From Clostridiales bacterium Firm_16 (GTDB taxonomy: Bacteria; Bacillota; Clostridia; Saccharofermentanales; Saccharofermentanaceae), in contig LVAV01000116.1 in NCBI GenBank assembly GCA_001604185.1, positions 1-38,444 of the forward strand: a stretch of 38,444 bases of DNA, read 5' to 3'. Under the pieces are notes generated by a model that made no database searches, was not told the origin of the DNA, and saw only the letters and a program-made list of their open reading frames with translations. The translations under genes were made by a program, and so were the position numbers. Positions 30,779 through 38,444 of this stretch are shown here, piece after piece (position 1 is the stretch's first letter; each line of letters opens with the position of its first letter).

Positions 30779-31570
30779 TCAGAGGTAAAGCTCACTCATA
30801 TAATATTGCTCTTGGAAAGCGATGGCAGAGAGAATGGTCTCCCGGTCCGGCGTGATGCCGTCCAGGCTGACGATCCACTTGTCCTCGCAGTCGTTGAGAC
30901 GGTGGATGACGCCGACGACCTTGCCCTCGTAAGTGGCGATAGGATGGTCGGTGCCGAAGACATATACATCCTGTTCCTCTCCGTCCGGGGACATGATGCC
31001 ATCTACATAGCCATAGTTGATGGGGTAGATCATGTCCGGGTGATTCGGATGTGCAGAACCTAAGGGGCGGTCGATGGTGCCCTTCACGGTCCTCCCGATC
31101 ACATCGGTATAGTCCATCTCCACAACGGGAAGCTTGAAGACCTGGGTCTCCTCGCCCCACATGGTCTCCATCTTCTTCCAGAAAGTGAATCCGTATTTCT
31201 CATAAAGACCCTCTTCTTCAGAAGACACATAGAGAGTCGGATATCCTTCTTTCTTCGCCAGCAGATAGGCATATTCCAGAAGTTTACCCATTCGTTTCGC
31301 ACCACGGTATTCGGGGAAAGTATAAACGAAGCCCACCCATGGTGTCAGGGAAGGATCCCGGATCTCGTCTTGTTCCGCGAAGGTACAGAACGCCATCAGG
31401 GTATCCCCTTCCGTCAGAAGGAGAAGTTCTGTCTTCTCACCATATTGTTCCTTCAGTTTATTTTCTTGAAGAAGCTGGTAAAGATATTGGGCAGCTCTCC
31501 AGTCGCTTCTGCGGATCTGTTCCTGCCAGAGGATCGGGGTATCGGATTCGGAATATTTTATGACCTGCAT
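30779..31570 (-). CDS. GNAT acetyltransferase fused to a short inorganic-pyrophosphatase-like domain
   Basis: The protein has 263 residues in two parts. Residues 1 to about 148 are a GNAT N-acetyltransferase with the acetyl-CoA loop YRGAKRMGK and the C-terminal YEKYGF segment. Residues about 152-263 resemble a reduced family I pyrophosphatase: TIDRPLGS, IYPINYGY and DGEEQD, where Asp196, Glu198 and Asp201 take the place of the usual DxDxxD metal ligands, then DCEDKW. Whether the second domain hydrolyses pyrophosphate or binds another phosphate ligand is unknown. GGGAGAG precedes the ATG. It lies upstream of hydE in the same direction with a 112-nt gap. Confidence 0.82.
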   Translation of the reverse strand: MQVIKYSESDTPILWQEQIRRSDWRAAQYLYQLLQENKLKEQYGEKTELLLLTEGDTLMAFCTFAEQDEIRDPSLTPWVGFVYTFPEYRGAKRMGKLLEYAYLLAKKEGYPTLYVSSEEEGLYEKYGFTFWKKMETMWGEETQVFKLPVVEMDYTDVIGRTVKGTIDRPLGSAHPNHPDMIYPINYGYVDGIMSPDGEEQDVYVFGTDHPIATYEGKVVGVIHRLNDCEDKWIVSLDGITPDRETILSAIAFQEQYYMSELYL

Positions 31571-31602
31571 GTTCTCTCCCGGGATGTTTTTTCTATGCTC
31601 TC

Positions 31603-31631
31603 ATTATAATTTCCGCACCCATGTCCGACAA
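31603..31631 (-). promoter_or_regulatory. Sigma-A-type promoter of the GNAT-pyrophosphatase gene
   Basis: On the minus strand TTGTCG (4 of 6) and TATAAT (6 of 6) are separated by 17 nt. The -10 ends 32 nt before the start codon. It may also drive the hydE operon through the 112-nt gap. Confidence 0.6.
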
Positions 31632-31727
31632 GAAACACATGGTATACAGTTCTTTTCACAAAGAAAGATTTCGAATATCACCTCACAAAGTTGCGCCCTG
31701 TAAAGCCTGAAATCTGGGGATGGCAAC

Positions 31728-31784
31728 TGTCAGGTGACAAATTTCCAAGTCGGCTGTATAGCATGTAAATAGCGATTTTGCTAT
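31728..31784. promoter_or_regulatory. Inverted repeats upstream of the XRE regulator gene (possible operators)
   Basis: TGTCA-GG-TGACA (31728-31739) and ATAGC-6 nt-GCTAT (31769-31784) are two exact inverted repeats in the divergent gap; the second abuts a TATCAT (31782-31787) that could be the -10 for the regulator gene. Autoregulation by the XRE protein is plausible. Confidence 0.35.
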
Positions 31785-31843
31785 CATGATGGCATGAAAC
31801 AGGTGCACCAAAGTCTGAGGAAAAACAAAGTGAGGGAAATCAA

Positions 31844-32824
31844 ATGATACTTGCAGAAAAAATCATGGACGAACGTAAGAAGAATGGTTGGTCCCAAGAA
31901 GAATTAGCAGACAAACTTGGTGTATCGAGACAGTCGGTCAGCAAGTGGGAAAGTGCCCAGTCGGTTCCGGATCTGCAGAGGATCCTGGAGATGAGCAAGC
32001 TTTTCGGCGTGAGCACGGATTACCTTCTTAAAGATAACGAAGAAAGGCAGGGCACGGTCGCAGAGGAGTCTGAGTCTACCACCCGCCGGGTCACACTGGA
32101 AGAAGCCAATGCGTTCCTTGCCCATAACGATACTTTCTCGAAGAAGATCTCGCTGGGTGCCATGATCTGTGTCATGTGTCCGGTACCTTTATTGGGAGTC
32201 ATGGCGTTGCAGAGTGCCGGCATGATTCCTCTGGCTGAGGATCCCGCCGGTGCGCTGGGTACGGCCCTGCTGCTCTTGATGGTAGCGATCTCCCTGATCT
32301 TCTTTATTCCTGCCGGACTTTCTACTTCGAAGTGGGAGTATCTGGAGAAAGAAGTTTTCGATACTGAATATGGTGTGGACGGTATGGTCCGTTCCAAATC
32401 CGATAAATACCAGAAGACCTTCGTACGTTCGATCACGGTCGGAATCATCCTGTGCATCGTCGGTGTCATCGCTATGTTCACGGGGTTCGTTGCCGACGAG
32501 AAGAACGAAGCATTCCATATGGCCGGATGCTGTGCGTTGATGTTCTTTGCCGCGCTGGGTTCCTGCCAGATCATCCGAGCCGGAATCGTCAAGGATGGCT
32601 ATGAGAAGCTTCTACAGGAGGGGGACTACACCAAGGAGAAGAAGAACAACCGTCTTCTGAAGATGATCACCCCGGCCTACTGGCTCGTGGCCACCGCCAT
32701 CTACCTGGGCTGGAGCTTCATGACAGATGACTGGGATCGCACCTGGCTTGTATGGCCTATCGCCGGAGTACTGTTCGGTGCAGTGTATGCGGTCATAAGT
32801 AACCTACACAAGGAGTCGGTCTGA
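31844..32824 (+). CDS. XRE-family transcriptional regulator with C-terminal membrane domain
   Basis: This is a 326-residue protein. Residues about 3-60 are a Cro/CI-type helix-turn-helix (WSQEELADKLGVSRQSVSKWE, key residues Gln18 to Trp35). A short linker leads to about six hydrophobic helices from residue 100 to the end. Such one-component regulators hold their DNA-binding head at the membrane and probably respond to membrane or cell-wall conditions; the ligand is unknown. GTGAGGG stands 7 nt before the ATG. It diverges from the GNAT-pyrophosphatase gene and converges on the histidine phosphatase gene, with no obvious partner of its own. Confidence 0.9.
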   Translation: MILAEKIMDERKKNGWSQEELADKLGVSRQSVSKWESAQSVPDLQRILEMSKLFGVSTDYLLKDNEERQGTVAEESESTTRRVTLEEANAFLAHNDTFSKKISLGAMICVMCPVPLLGVMALQSAGMIPLAEDPAGALGTALLLLMVAISLIFFIPAGLSTSKWEYLEKEVFDTEYGVDGMVRSKSDKYQKTFVRSITVGIILCIVGVIAMFTGFVADEKNEAFHMAGCCALMFFAALGSCQIIRAGIVKDGYEKLLQEGDYTKEKKNNRLLKMITPAYWLVATAIYLGWSFMTDDWDRTWLVWPIAGVLFGAVYAVISNLHKESV

Positions 32825-32882
32825 GGCGTATCAATTGTGAGGACAGCCACACGGAGATGACTAAAGCAAGGGTAGTCGGGAT

Positions 32883-33770
32883 TTAGTTACCCGACCCCTT
32901 TCCTGTAGAAAAGCGCTCCTTCTGTCTCCTGAACTCATCTCGGAGATATGTCTGGTGTTCCACGGCCCTCGGGTTCCAGTGCATCAGTCCCGCGGCTTTC
33001 TCGCAGGGGAAGTTCGCGCAGAGTCCGCAGAAGGTCACACCGTGTTCTCTCGTGCAGGCATGGATCTTGCAGCGGCCGGATTCGGACCACTCAGGTACCA
33101 CACCATCAGCTTCGATACATCCCGGACATCTTCCGTCTTTCTTCTTTTCACAACGGGTGCAGGTTTCCCCGCAGGCGGTGATCTTCGAGAAATCGATCTC
33201 CTGATACTCCTTCGCTACATGGGCCAGTTCCTTCTTCTCAAGAAGAGTCTCGCCATCGAATGTCATCTCGATGACGTAGGGCATCCACTCCACGATGCGA
33301 TTAAAATCCTGAACGTTATAACTGTTGTCATAGTAGTGGAGGATCGTACTGAGAGCCGTACCGTGCGTGCCGATGACCACGGTCTTTCCGGCATAGTCAC
33401 GAAGCACTTCCTTGAAGGCCTCCATGTTTCTTTCCTGGACAGACGAAAGCGACTCTCCGCCTTCTTCCGCGAGGGAAAAATCTTCCCATCTCTTCTCCCG
33501 GTATTCGATACTGTTACGTCCCGCCGTTCTCTCCCGGAAACGCTCGTCGGTCCTGATCTCCATCCCGAAGAATTCTGCCAGCGGAAGGATCGTATCGATA
33601 CTTCTCTTGTAAGGACTACAAAGGAAAGCATCGATATGACGGTCTTTCAAAGTCTCCAGCACGACCATCCGGTCCTTCCGTCCTTCTTCCGTCAGCGGAC
33701 GATTCCGCTCATCGCTGAAGGGATGCAGGGACTGGGCGTGCCGTACAAAGATCACCGTCGTATTGGCCAT
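32883..33770 (-). CDS. Histidine phosphatase fused to a cysteine-rich DUF3795-like domain
   Basis: The 295-residue protein joins a phosphoglycerate-mutase-like phosphatase (about 1-185: catalytic VRHAQS with His11, second His in IGTHGTALS) to a cysteine-rich segment (about 205-285: CGETCTRC, CPGC, CKIHACT and CGLCANFPC) resembling DUF3795, which probably binds zinc or an iron-sulphur centre. The two domains normally occur in separate proteins. The ATG at 33770 has AGGAG 9 nt upstream; the frame's GTG at 33779 overlaps the Nudix stop and lacks a site. It is the last of three genes in an operon with the clostripain-like protease and Nudix genes. Confidence 0.83.
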   Translation of the reverse strand: MANTTVIFVRHAQSLHPFSDERNRPLTEEGRKDRMVVLETLKDRHIDAFLCSPYKRSIDTILPLAEFFGMEIRTDERFRERTAGRNSIEYREKRWEDFSLAEEGGESLSSVQERNMEAFKEVLRDYAGKTVVIGTHGTALSTILHYYDNSYNVQDFNRIVEWMPYVIEMTFDGETLLEKKELAHVAKEYQEIDFSKITACGETCTRCEKKKDGRCPGCIEADGVVPEWSESGRCKIHACTREHGVTFCGLCANFPCEKAAGLMHWNPRAVEHQTYLRDEFRRQKERFSTGKGSGN

Positions 33771-33775
33771 AGGGA

Positions 33776-34279
33776 TCACTCCTCTTTGTTTCTATATTCA
33801 TCCAGAATATTCGTCAGCGCCGTGTACTCACGAAAGTACATACCACGACGCATCTCGTCGGTATCCGCATAGTCCTGGTGTCGGGAAAAGATCTTCACGA
33901 TCTCTTCTACCGGGAGCCATTTCGGTACCATGCCGACTTCCTGCTCCTGAGGAGTCAGTTTCGTCTCCGTCGATCCCGTGATCTCGCAAAAGTAATAGAA
34001 ACTGGGCCACTTACAATCTTCGTAATACTCATCGATCTCAAGAAGGCATTCCGAAGCCGGGCGGACCACATAACCTGTCTCTTCCGCGATCTCACGGACA
34101 ACACATTCTTCCCGGGTCTCGCCTTCTTCCAGACCGCCGCCCGGAAGCATCCATTGATCCGTTGCGGTCTCATAGGAAAGAAGGATCTTTCCGTCCTTGA
34201 TGATGATCGCCCTGCAGGCTGAACGGCTTCTCGTCCAGTTTCCGAAATAGTTGTCGCCTTTGATATCGATGGTCTTCAT
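33776..34279 (-). CDS. Nudix hydrolase
   Basis: The 167-residue cytoplasmic hydrolase has a complete Nudix box (GGLEEGETREECVVREIAEETG, given here as GGLEEGE then REIAEETG), so it should cleave a nucleoside diphosphate linked to another group using magnesium. The substrate cannot be told from the sequence. AAGGAG is 7 nt before the ATG, and the gene starts 11 nt after the protease gene and ends 5 nt before the next start. Confidence 0.92.
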   Translation of the reverse strand: MKTIDIKGDNYFGNWTRSRSACRAIIIKDGKILLSYETATDQWMLPGGGLEEGETREECVVREIAEETGYVVRPASECLLEIDEYYEDCKWPSFYYFCEITGSTETKLTPQEQEVGMVPKWLPVEEIVKIFSRHQDYADTDEMRRGMYFREYTALTNILDEYRNKEE

Positions 34280-34290
34280 TTCACGTCTCC

Positions 34291-36435
34291 TTATCCGAAG
34301 TAGATATCACCTTTCTTATCGATGGTGAAGATCTCACAATCCGTGATGTAGTAGTCACCATAGACGTCATTGATCTCAAATCCATAGTAATAGTCACCGG
34401 CAGGGAGATAGGCATAATCGAGATTATCATTCTTCTTCCATGTGTAGCTGTCGCCTTCGATCTCCGACTCGTCGTCCAGATAGTAGATCGGAACGATCTT
34501 GTCACCCTTCTTCAAAGGCTTGATCTCACGTCCGGCGCATCCGCCTTCACCGATACCGTCCCAGACACCTTCTACAACTACGCTGTAGTCATAGTACTGA
34601 CGGACACGCAGGTTCGTCTCGGTTCCGTTAAGAAGGATCGGGCAGGTATATACCGTATAGTCATCACCATAGTCTGCCACATACGTTGTCAGCAGATCGC
34701 CGCTGGGAAGCGAGAGCCAGTATCCGTCGAAATTGTCACGGAAAGCACCGGTGTTCCAGTCCCCGATGATGTCATCTGTCTCACCCAGGCAGACCAGGGT
34801 CTCGTCATCTACTTCTAAGAAAACATAGGCAACGACAGATGCGGTATACTCCAGGGATTTCTGACTCAATACGAATCCGAATCCATCCTGGTCAGTGGCC
34901 GGTTTCTGGGTGAAGGTAATCAGGCTGCTTTCGCCTTCTTCCTCGTAGTCGTAGTCGAAGTAGGAATCATCGAAGTAATCGTTGGAACCGTTATCGCTGA
35001 ACCAGTCTCCGTCATCGTCGAAGAACATGTCGTTGGTGTAGCCGTTATCCGAATATCCTCTGGCCACCATATCGACCAGAGAGAGATAGTACGGGCTGAT
35101 GCATACGCCGGAGAAGATCTCGATTTCCTTCGAACCTTGTACTTCCAGCGGATAGTAGATTGAAAGTCCCGAAGCACCGGAATGGGTATCACCGTTCTTG
35201 TTATATACGATGCAGTTCTTCAGTGCTTTCAGTGCCGCGCTGCCGTCAGCATAAGCCGAACACTTTTCGATAATGCCACCGACATCCACCATGTTCGTGT
35301 ATCCTTCCGATCGATTGTTTCCTCCGAAGTTATCTGCGCCCTGGGCACCTCTTACGATACCGGCCAGATCGTTGGCGGACGCTTCGTAGAGTGCTTTGGC
35401 ATAGTCGTTGAAAGCTACGGAGAATTCATCGAATTTGTCCAGATCTACGATGGTAAATGTGCACTCGCTTTCCTGATCGATCGCTTCGCATTCGGAGTAG
35501 AAACTGTCTGTTACGACCTTACCGAGAGAGGCACCGTCTGCATTACTGTTCTGGGCAAGATAATCACCGATGGCCGTATAGTTCCAGCCGGAACCCGGCT
35601 CCACTTCCTCAGAACCGAAGAAGTATCTGGCGTAGGTCGCCAGAACATTGGCACTTTCTACACTGCCCATAAGGCAGCAGTCAAAACCGATAAACTCGAA
35701 ACGGTCACTCATCTTCTCATAGGTCTTGGAGAGAGCATCGTTGATCTCCAGTAATGAAAGAGAATCGTCTTCGTTCAATTCATCGAAGCAGGCACCGGTA
35801 ATACTTCCGCCGCCGTGATTCCAGAATACTACGCCCATCTTATCTGCCGGATAGTTCTGCACACCCCAGGTCAGAAAGTCGGAAAGTGTGGAAGATTTTC
35901 CCATGTTGCTCAGTGGAACCGAATCCACCAGTTCCAGATCTTGATTCTGGACCAGATATCTTTCACAGGCTTTGTTGGAGAAAACATTGTTCTGCCATTC
36001 CGAGGTACCGCCGGTCTGGACGATAAAGCGGACATTGTCACTGCCTTTAGCCTGGAGCATCTGATCCAGGTCATCGGTGGCCGCACCGTAACCGTCTTCA
36101 CTTTCCAGATCCGTGCCACAGAGATAGACGAAGATCGTCCAGGTTCCGTCATTACCCATCGGTGTGGATTTCTGACGGGCACGGGTAACATTGAGAGTGC
36201 CGCTTGCACCGTCTACCGACAGACTGAAACCTTTGGTATCGCTGTCGCTCTTGTTGTCTTTCTTGGTATCTTTACTCTCCTCGGTGGTCTCCGAGGAAGA
36301 TTCCTTGGTCGTTTCGTTCTTCGCGCTCTGGCTGACGGGAGTCGAATCTACTGACTCCTCCAGATCCTCGAAATCACATGCCGTAAAACACATTGCTACA
36401 GAAAGCAGCAGCGCCAAGATCGCTTTCTTCTTCAT
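34291..36435 (-). CDS. Clostripain-like (peptidase C11) cysteine protease lipoprotein
   Basis: The 714-residue protein is exported and lipid-anchored: a signal peptide ends in Phe-Thr-Ala-Cys20. A Ser/Thr/Glu/Lys-rich linker runs to about residue 70. The C11 protease domain starts near residue 95 (WTIFVYLCGTDLE) and has catalytic His207 in WNHGGG and Cys254 in FDCCLMGSVE. Residues about 480-714 form an Asp/Tyr-rich C-terminal region with DDDGDW and SNDYFDDSYFDYDYEE, perhaps calcium-binding. C11 proteases cut after basic residues. GGGG 7 nt before the ATG is a modest ribosome site. It leads a three-gene operon whose other products are cytoplasmic. Confidence 0.93.
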   Translation of the reverse strand: MKKKAILALLLSVAMCFTACDFEDLEESVDSTPVSQSAKNETTKESSSETTEESKDTKKDNKSDSDTKGFSLSVDGASGTLNVTRARQKSTPMGNDGTWTIFVYLCGTDLESEDGYGAATDDLDQMLQAKGSDNVRFIVQTGGTSEWQNNVFSNKACERYLVQNQDLELVDSVPLSNMGKSSTLSDFLTWGVQNYPADKMGVVFWNHGGGSITGACFDELNEDDSLSLLEINDALSKTYEKMSDRFEFIGFDCCLMGSVESANVLATYARYFFGSEEVEPGSGWNYTAIGDYLAQNSNADGASLGKVVTDSFYSECEAIDQESECTFTIVDLDKFDEFSVAFNDYAKALYEASANDLAGIVRGAQGADNFGGNNRSEGYTNMVDVGGIIEKCSAYADGSAALKALKNCIVYNKNGDTHSGASGLSIYYPLEVQGSKEIEIFSGVCISPYYLSLVDMVARGYSDNGYTNDMFFDDDGDWFSDNGSNDYFDDSYFDYDYEEEGESSLITFTQKPATDQDGFGFVLSQKSLEYTASVVAYVFLEVDDETLVCLGETDDIIGDWNTGAFRDNFDGYWLSLPSGDLLTTYVADYGDDYTVYTCPILLNGTETNLRVRQYYDYSVVVEGVWDGIGEGGCAGREIKPLKKGDKIVPIYYLDDESEIEGDSYTWKKNDNLDYAYLPAGDYYYGFEINDVYGDYYITDCEIFTIDKKGDIYFG

Positions 36436-36512
36436 ACTATAACCCCATCCTCGTCGTCTAAAATAGAACGGGTCCGATTCATATCGTGCAAGGCCCCGTT
36501 CGCCCAGGACTC

Positions 36513-36523
36513 AGTATAGCACA
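36513..36523 (-). promoter_or_regulatory. Extended -10 promoter of the protease operon
   Basis: TGTGCTATACT on the minus strand is a good extended -10 (TGTGn plus TATACT), 78 nt before the protease start codon; the -35 is weak, as expected for this class. Confidence 0.5.
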
Positions 36524-36547
36524 TTCCGCTGCCGTTCACGCCGGAAT

Positions 36548-36576
36548 TTGATGTATGGTTTTTTCTGTCGTATGAT
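36548..36576 (+). promoter_or_regulatory. Sigma-A-type promoter of the HAD-glycerol-1-phosphate dehydrogenase operon
   Basis: TTGATG (4 of 6) and TATGAT (5 of 6) are 17 nt apart, and the -10 ends 36 nt before the HAD start codon. It is divergent from the protease promoter about 30 bp away. Confidence 0.6.
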
Positions 36577-36611
36577 TGATGAGTAACCTGTCCATAAGAA
36601 GGAGAATTCAT

Positions 36612-37271
36612 ATGAAGAAGAAAAAAGGAATCATATTCGACATGGACGGAACCGTCTGGGACAGTTCCGAGAATGTCGCACGGGCCTGGACCGTTAAGGT
36701 ACAGGAAGCCGGCTTCGATAAAGTCGTTACTCAGGAAGATATAAAGAGCGTCATGGGAAAACCGATGGACGTTATCGCAGATACACTCTTTACGTATACG
36801 AAGAAAGGCAAACAAAGAAATGCGCTTCGTGAGGCTTGTGAGAACTATGAGAACGAGTACCTGTCCGAACACGGCGGAACCCTTTACCCGGAAGTGTTCG
36901 AGACCTGGGAGAAACTGAAGAAAGAAGGGTATCACCTTTATATCGTCAGTAACTGCCAGGCAGGATATATCGAGGCTTTTCTCGGATATTTCAAGATCGC
37001 CTGGGGAGACCCGTCCTGCCTGATCGAGGACATCGAGTGCTACGGTAATAATTTCCTGCAGAAGGATGAGAACATCAAACTCCTGGCAGAAAGAAACGAG
37101 TTGACCGCCGCATGCTATGTCGGCGATATCCAGAGTGACTACGATGCCACGGCCAAGGCCGGCTTACCCTTTATCCATGCCGCATACGGATTCGGAACCA
37201 TCAACGTTCCTGTTCCGGAGATCAAGAAGTTCAGCGACCTGCCGGTCGTAGTGAAGGAGGTCCTTAAATGA
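36612..37271 (+). CDS. HAD-family hydrolase (phosphoglycolate-phosphatase-like)
   Basis: The 219-residue HAD-IA phosphatase has the nucleophile motif FDMDGTVWDS, motif II IVSNCQ, and a metal-binding motif YVGDIQSDYDA. It should dephosphorylate a small phosphometabolite. AAGGAG is 8 nt before the ATG at 36612; the longer frame from 36576 has no site. Its stop overlaps the dehydrogenase start by 4 nt, so the two proteins are made together and may act on the same compound, for example glycerol-1-phosphate to glycerol; that is inference. Confidence 0.88.
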   Translation: MKKKKGIIFDMDGTVWDSSENVARAWTVKVQEAGFDKVVTQEDIKSVMGKPMDVIADTLFTYTKKGKQRNALREACENYENEYLSEHGGTLYPEVFETWEKLKKEGYHLYIVSNCQAGYIEAFLGYFKIAWGDPSCLIEDIECYGNNFLQKDENIKLLAERNELTAACYVGDIQSDYDATAKAGLPFIHAAYGFGTINVPVPEIKKFSDLPVVVKEVLK

Positions 37272-38323
37272 ATAAAGATCGTATTTCCATTCCCTCGATT
37301 CTGAAGATCGAACAGGGCGTCACATCCAAGATCGGCACCTACCTCAAGGATGCAGATCTTACCGAGGTCACCATTCTTTTCGGCAACGGTCTCATCGCCA
37401 TGTTCGGTGAGAAGGTTTTTAAATCCTGTGAAGAAGCAGGGGTAACGATCCTGCATCACCAGGAGATGGATACCGTAGATTTTAATGACATTACGAATCT
37501 GGCTTTCCAGATCCCGAATAAGACGAAAGCCATTATCGGTATGGGTGGCGGTAAGGTCATCGATGCCGCCAAGTATATCGGCTACATTCTGCAGATCCCC
37601 TTCATCAGTGTGCCGACCAGTTCGTCCTCTGACGGTTTCTCCAGTTCCAGTGCTTCGCTGACCATCGGCGGTCACAGAAGATCGCTTCCGGCCAAGCTGG
37701 CCTTCGGAATCCTGGTGGATACTGAGGTCATCAAGAGCGCACCGGTAAGATTTCTTTATTCCGGCATCGGTGACATGGTGGCCAAGATTTCTTCAACCTA
37801 TGACTGGCAGCACGAAGAAGATCAGGGATATACGGAAGTAAATGACTTCGCCTTCATGATCGCCAAGAAAGCAGTCAACTCATTCGTAAGAACACCTTTC
37901 GAATCCATCAACGAAGATCTCTTTCTAAAGGAACTTCTCGACTCCCTGGCCATGAGTGGTATTGCCAACGAGATCGCCGGCTCCTCGGCTCCGACATCCG
38001 GAAGTGAACACCTGATCTCTCATGCTCTGGACCAGATCCTGGAGCATCCGCAGCTTCATGGTGTACAGGTCGGTATCGCGACATATATCATGTGCAAGAT
38101 CTGCGACCACCGCTACCAGAGGATCGATACAGTCTTCACCAAGACCGGGTTCTGGGATTACTGTGCTACCCTCGATCTGAAGGCCGCCGACTACTGTAAC
38201 GCTGTCGATATGGCACCGCAGATGAAACCTCATCGTCACACCTATCTGCACGAGGAGAAATACAGAGAACTGGCGAAGAAACTCATCGCAGAAGATCCGA
38301 AGCTCACCGCCATACTGAAATAA
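37268..38323 (+). CDS. egsA: sn-Glycerol-1-phosphate dehydrogenase (AraM/EgsA-like)
   Basis: The 351-residue enzyme of the iron-containing alcohol dehydrogenase fold has the nucleotide loop GMGGGKVIDAAKY, VPTSSSSDG, and metal ligands in GSEHLISHALD and HPQLHGVQVG. It should reduce dihydroxyacetone phosphate to sn-glycerol-1-phosphate, the stereoisomer used in archaeal lipids and, in some Bacillota, in prenylglycerol compounds. A related glycerol or 3-dehydroquinate-like dehydrogenase is less likely given SSSSDGFSSSSASL. GGAGG is 7 nt before the ATG, and translation is coupled to the HAD gene. Confidence 0.88.
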   Translation: MNKDRISIPSILKIEQGVTSKIGTYLKDADLTEVTILFGNGLIAMFGEKVFKSCEEAGVTILHHQEMDTVDFNDITNLAFQIPNKTKAIIGMGGGKVIDAAKYIGYILQIPFISVPTSSSSDGFSSSSASLTIGGHRRSLPAKLAFGILVDTEVIKSAPVRFLYSGIGDMVAKISSTYDWQHEEDQGYTEVNDFAFMIAKKAVNSFVRTPFESINEDLFLKELLDSLAMSGIANEIAGSSAPTSGSEHLISHALDQILEHPQLHGVQVGIATYIMCKICDHRYQRIDTVFTKTGFWDYCATLDLKAADYCNAVDMAPQMKPHRHTYLHEEKYRELAKKLIAEDPKLTAILK

Positions 38324-38361
38324 GAAAAACCATCTGCAAGTCATTTTGCACAAGAAAAAAC

Positions 38362-38444
38362 AGGGACTGCTTCGTAACCGAACAATGTCATTAAGTTAAG
38401 ACAGCCTCTTCAAAGATCTCCATACCTTAAGTGGTATGGGGGTC
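38362..38444. mobile_element. Probable end of a second insertion sequence (fragment)
   Basis: From about 38362 the plus strand reads AGGGACTGCTTCGTAAC, then after a few bases the 23-nt block shared with the left end, pointing away from the central genes as on the left. A perfect 7-bp hairpin (CCATACC and GGTATGG, 38420-38439) follows. The spacing from presumed terminus to shared block matches the left side (about 20-22 nt), but the terminal bases differ, so this is a relative, not a copy. The call is based on this pattern only. Confidence 0.35.
38383..38405. repeat. 23-bp terminal inverted repeat, right copy
   Basis: This is the exact reverse complement of 38-60; it begins about 60 bp after the glycerol-1-phosphate dehydrogenase stop codon. 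Confidence 0.85.

Noticed and set aside
32825..32882. GTCGGG/CCCGAC stem between convergent genes as an intrinsic terminator
   Set aside because: The stem overlaps the histidine phosphatase stop codon and lacks a T-run on either strand, so it is too weak to annotate.
1..38444. CRISPR array, prophage or integrative element
   Set aside because: No regularly spaced repeats, integrase, terminase, relaxase or structural phage genes are visible anywhere in the window.

Overview
The window looks like a chromosomal stretch from an anaerobic member of the Bacillota, class Clostridia, probably gut- or rumen-associated. The signs are strong GGAGG ribosome-binding sites, Clostridia-style proteins (clostripain-type protease, DegV and HD-GYP proteins, AmmeMemoRadiSam set), a [FeFe]-hydrogenase maturase (HydE) and roughly balanced base composition. 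I cannot name a genus from sequence alone. Both ends carry the same exact 23-bp sequence in inverted orientation (38-60 and 38383-38405), next to sequence resembling insertion-sequence ends. The window may therefore be a segment bounded by two copies of related mobile elements.

Layout. 129-7427 (minus): an amino-acid-type solute-binding lipoprotein; a radical SAM enzyme with a Memo-AMMECR1 fusion; then, behind a terminator-like hairpin, an esterase, phosphoribosyltransferase and GH36 alpha-galactosidase series. 7541-13537: a YwaF/TMEM164-like membrane protein (plus), a two-component pair (minus), an MFS exporter (plus) and a PHP phosphoesterase (minus). 13746-14828 (plus): a solitary PilT ATPase ending in a strong intrinsic terminator. 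14985-25489 (minus): a tightly packed four-gene signalling operon. 25668-27422 (minus): a CbbX/SpoVK-like AAA+ ATPase with an unrecognised N-terminal half. 27423-27868: a structured gene-free interval. 27869-31570 (minus): HydE, a TIM-barrel isomerase and an FMN-dependent alpha-hydroxy-acid oxidase, preceded by a GNAT-pyrophosphatase fusion. 31844-32824 (plus): a membrane-anchored XRE regulator. 32883-36435 (minus): clostripain-like lipoprotein, Nudix hydrolase and histidine phosphatase-DUF3795 fusion. 36612-38323 (plus): HAD phosphatase translationally coupled to a glycerol-1-phosphate dehydrogenase.

The most unusual content is the 10.5-kb signalling operon. In transcription order it encodes: a dCACHE hybrid histidine kinase with receiver and HPt; a response regulator with receiver, GGDEF, degenerate GGDEF-like, second receiver and HD-GYP domains, so potentially both making and degrading cyclic di-GMP; a polytopic hybrid kinase with a pseudo-receiver, receiver and HPt; and a polytopic hybrid kinase whose C-terminus is a complete DegV (fatty-acid-binding) domain where its siblings carry HPt. 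Two of the kinases share an acidic tail motif. My inference is a multi-input phosphorelay that sets cyclic di-GMP and may read membrane or fatty-acid status. Convergent pilT and the AAA+ gene are possible but unproven partners.

Most start codons were moved from the longest open frame to the ATG with a properly spaced Shine-Dalgarno sequence. Promoters and terminators were read by eye and carry lower confidence.
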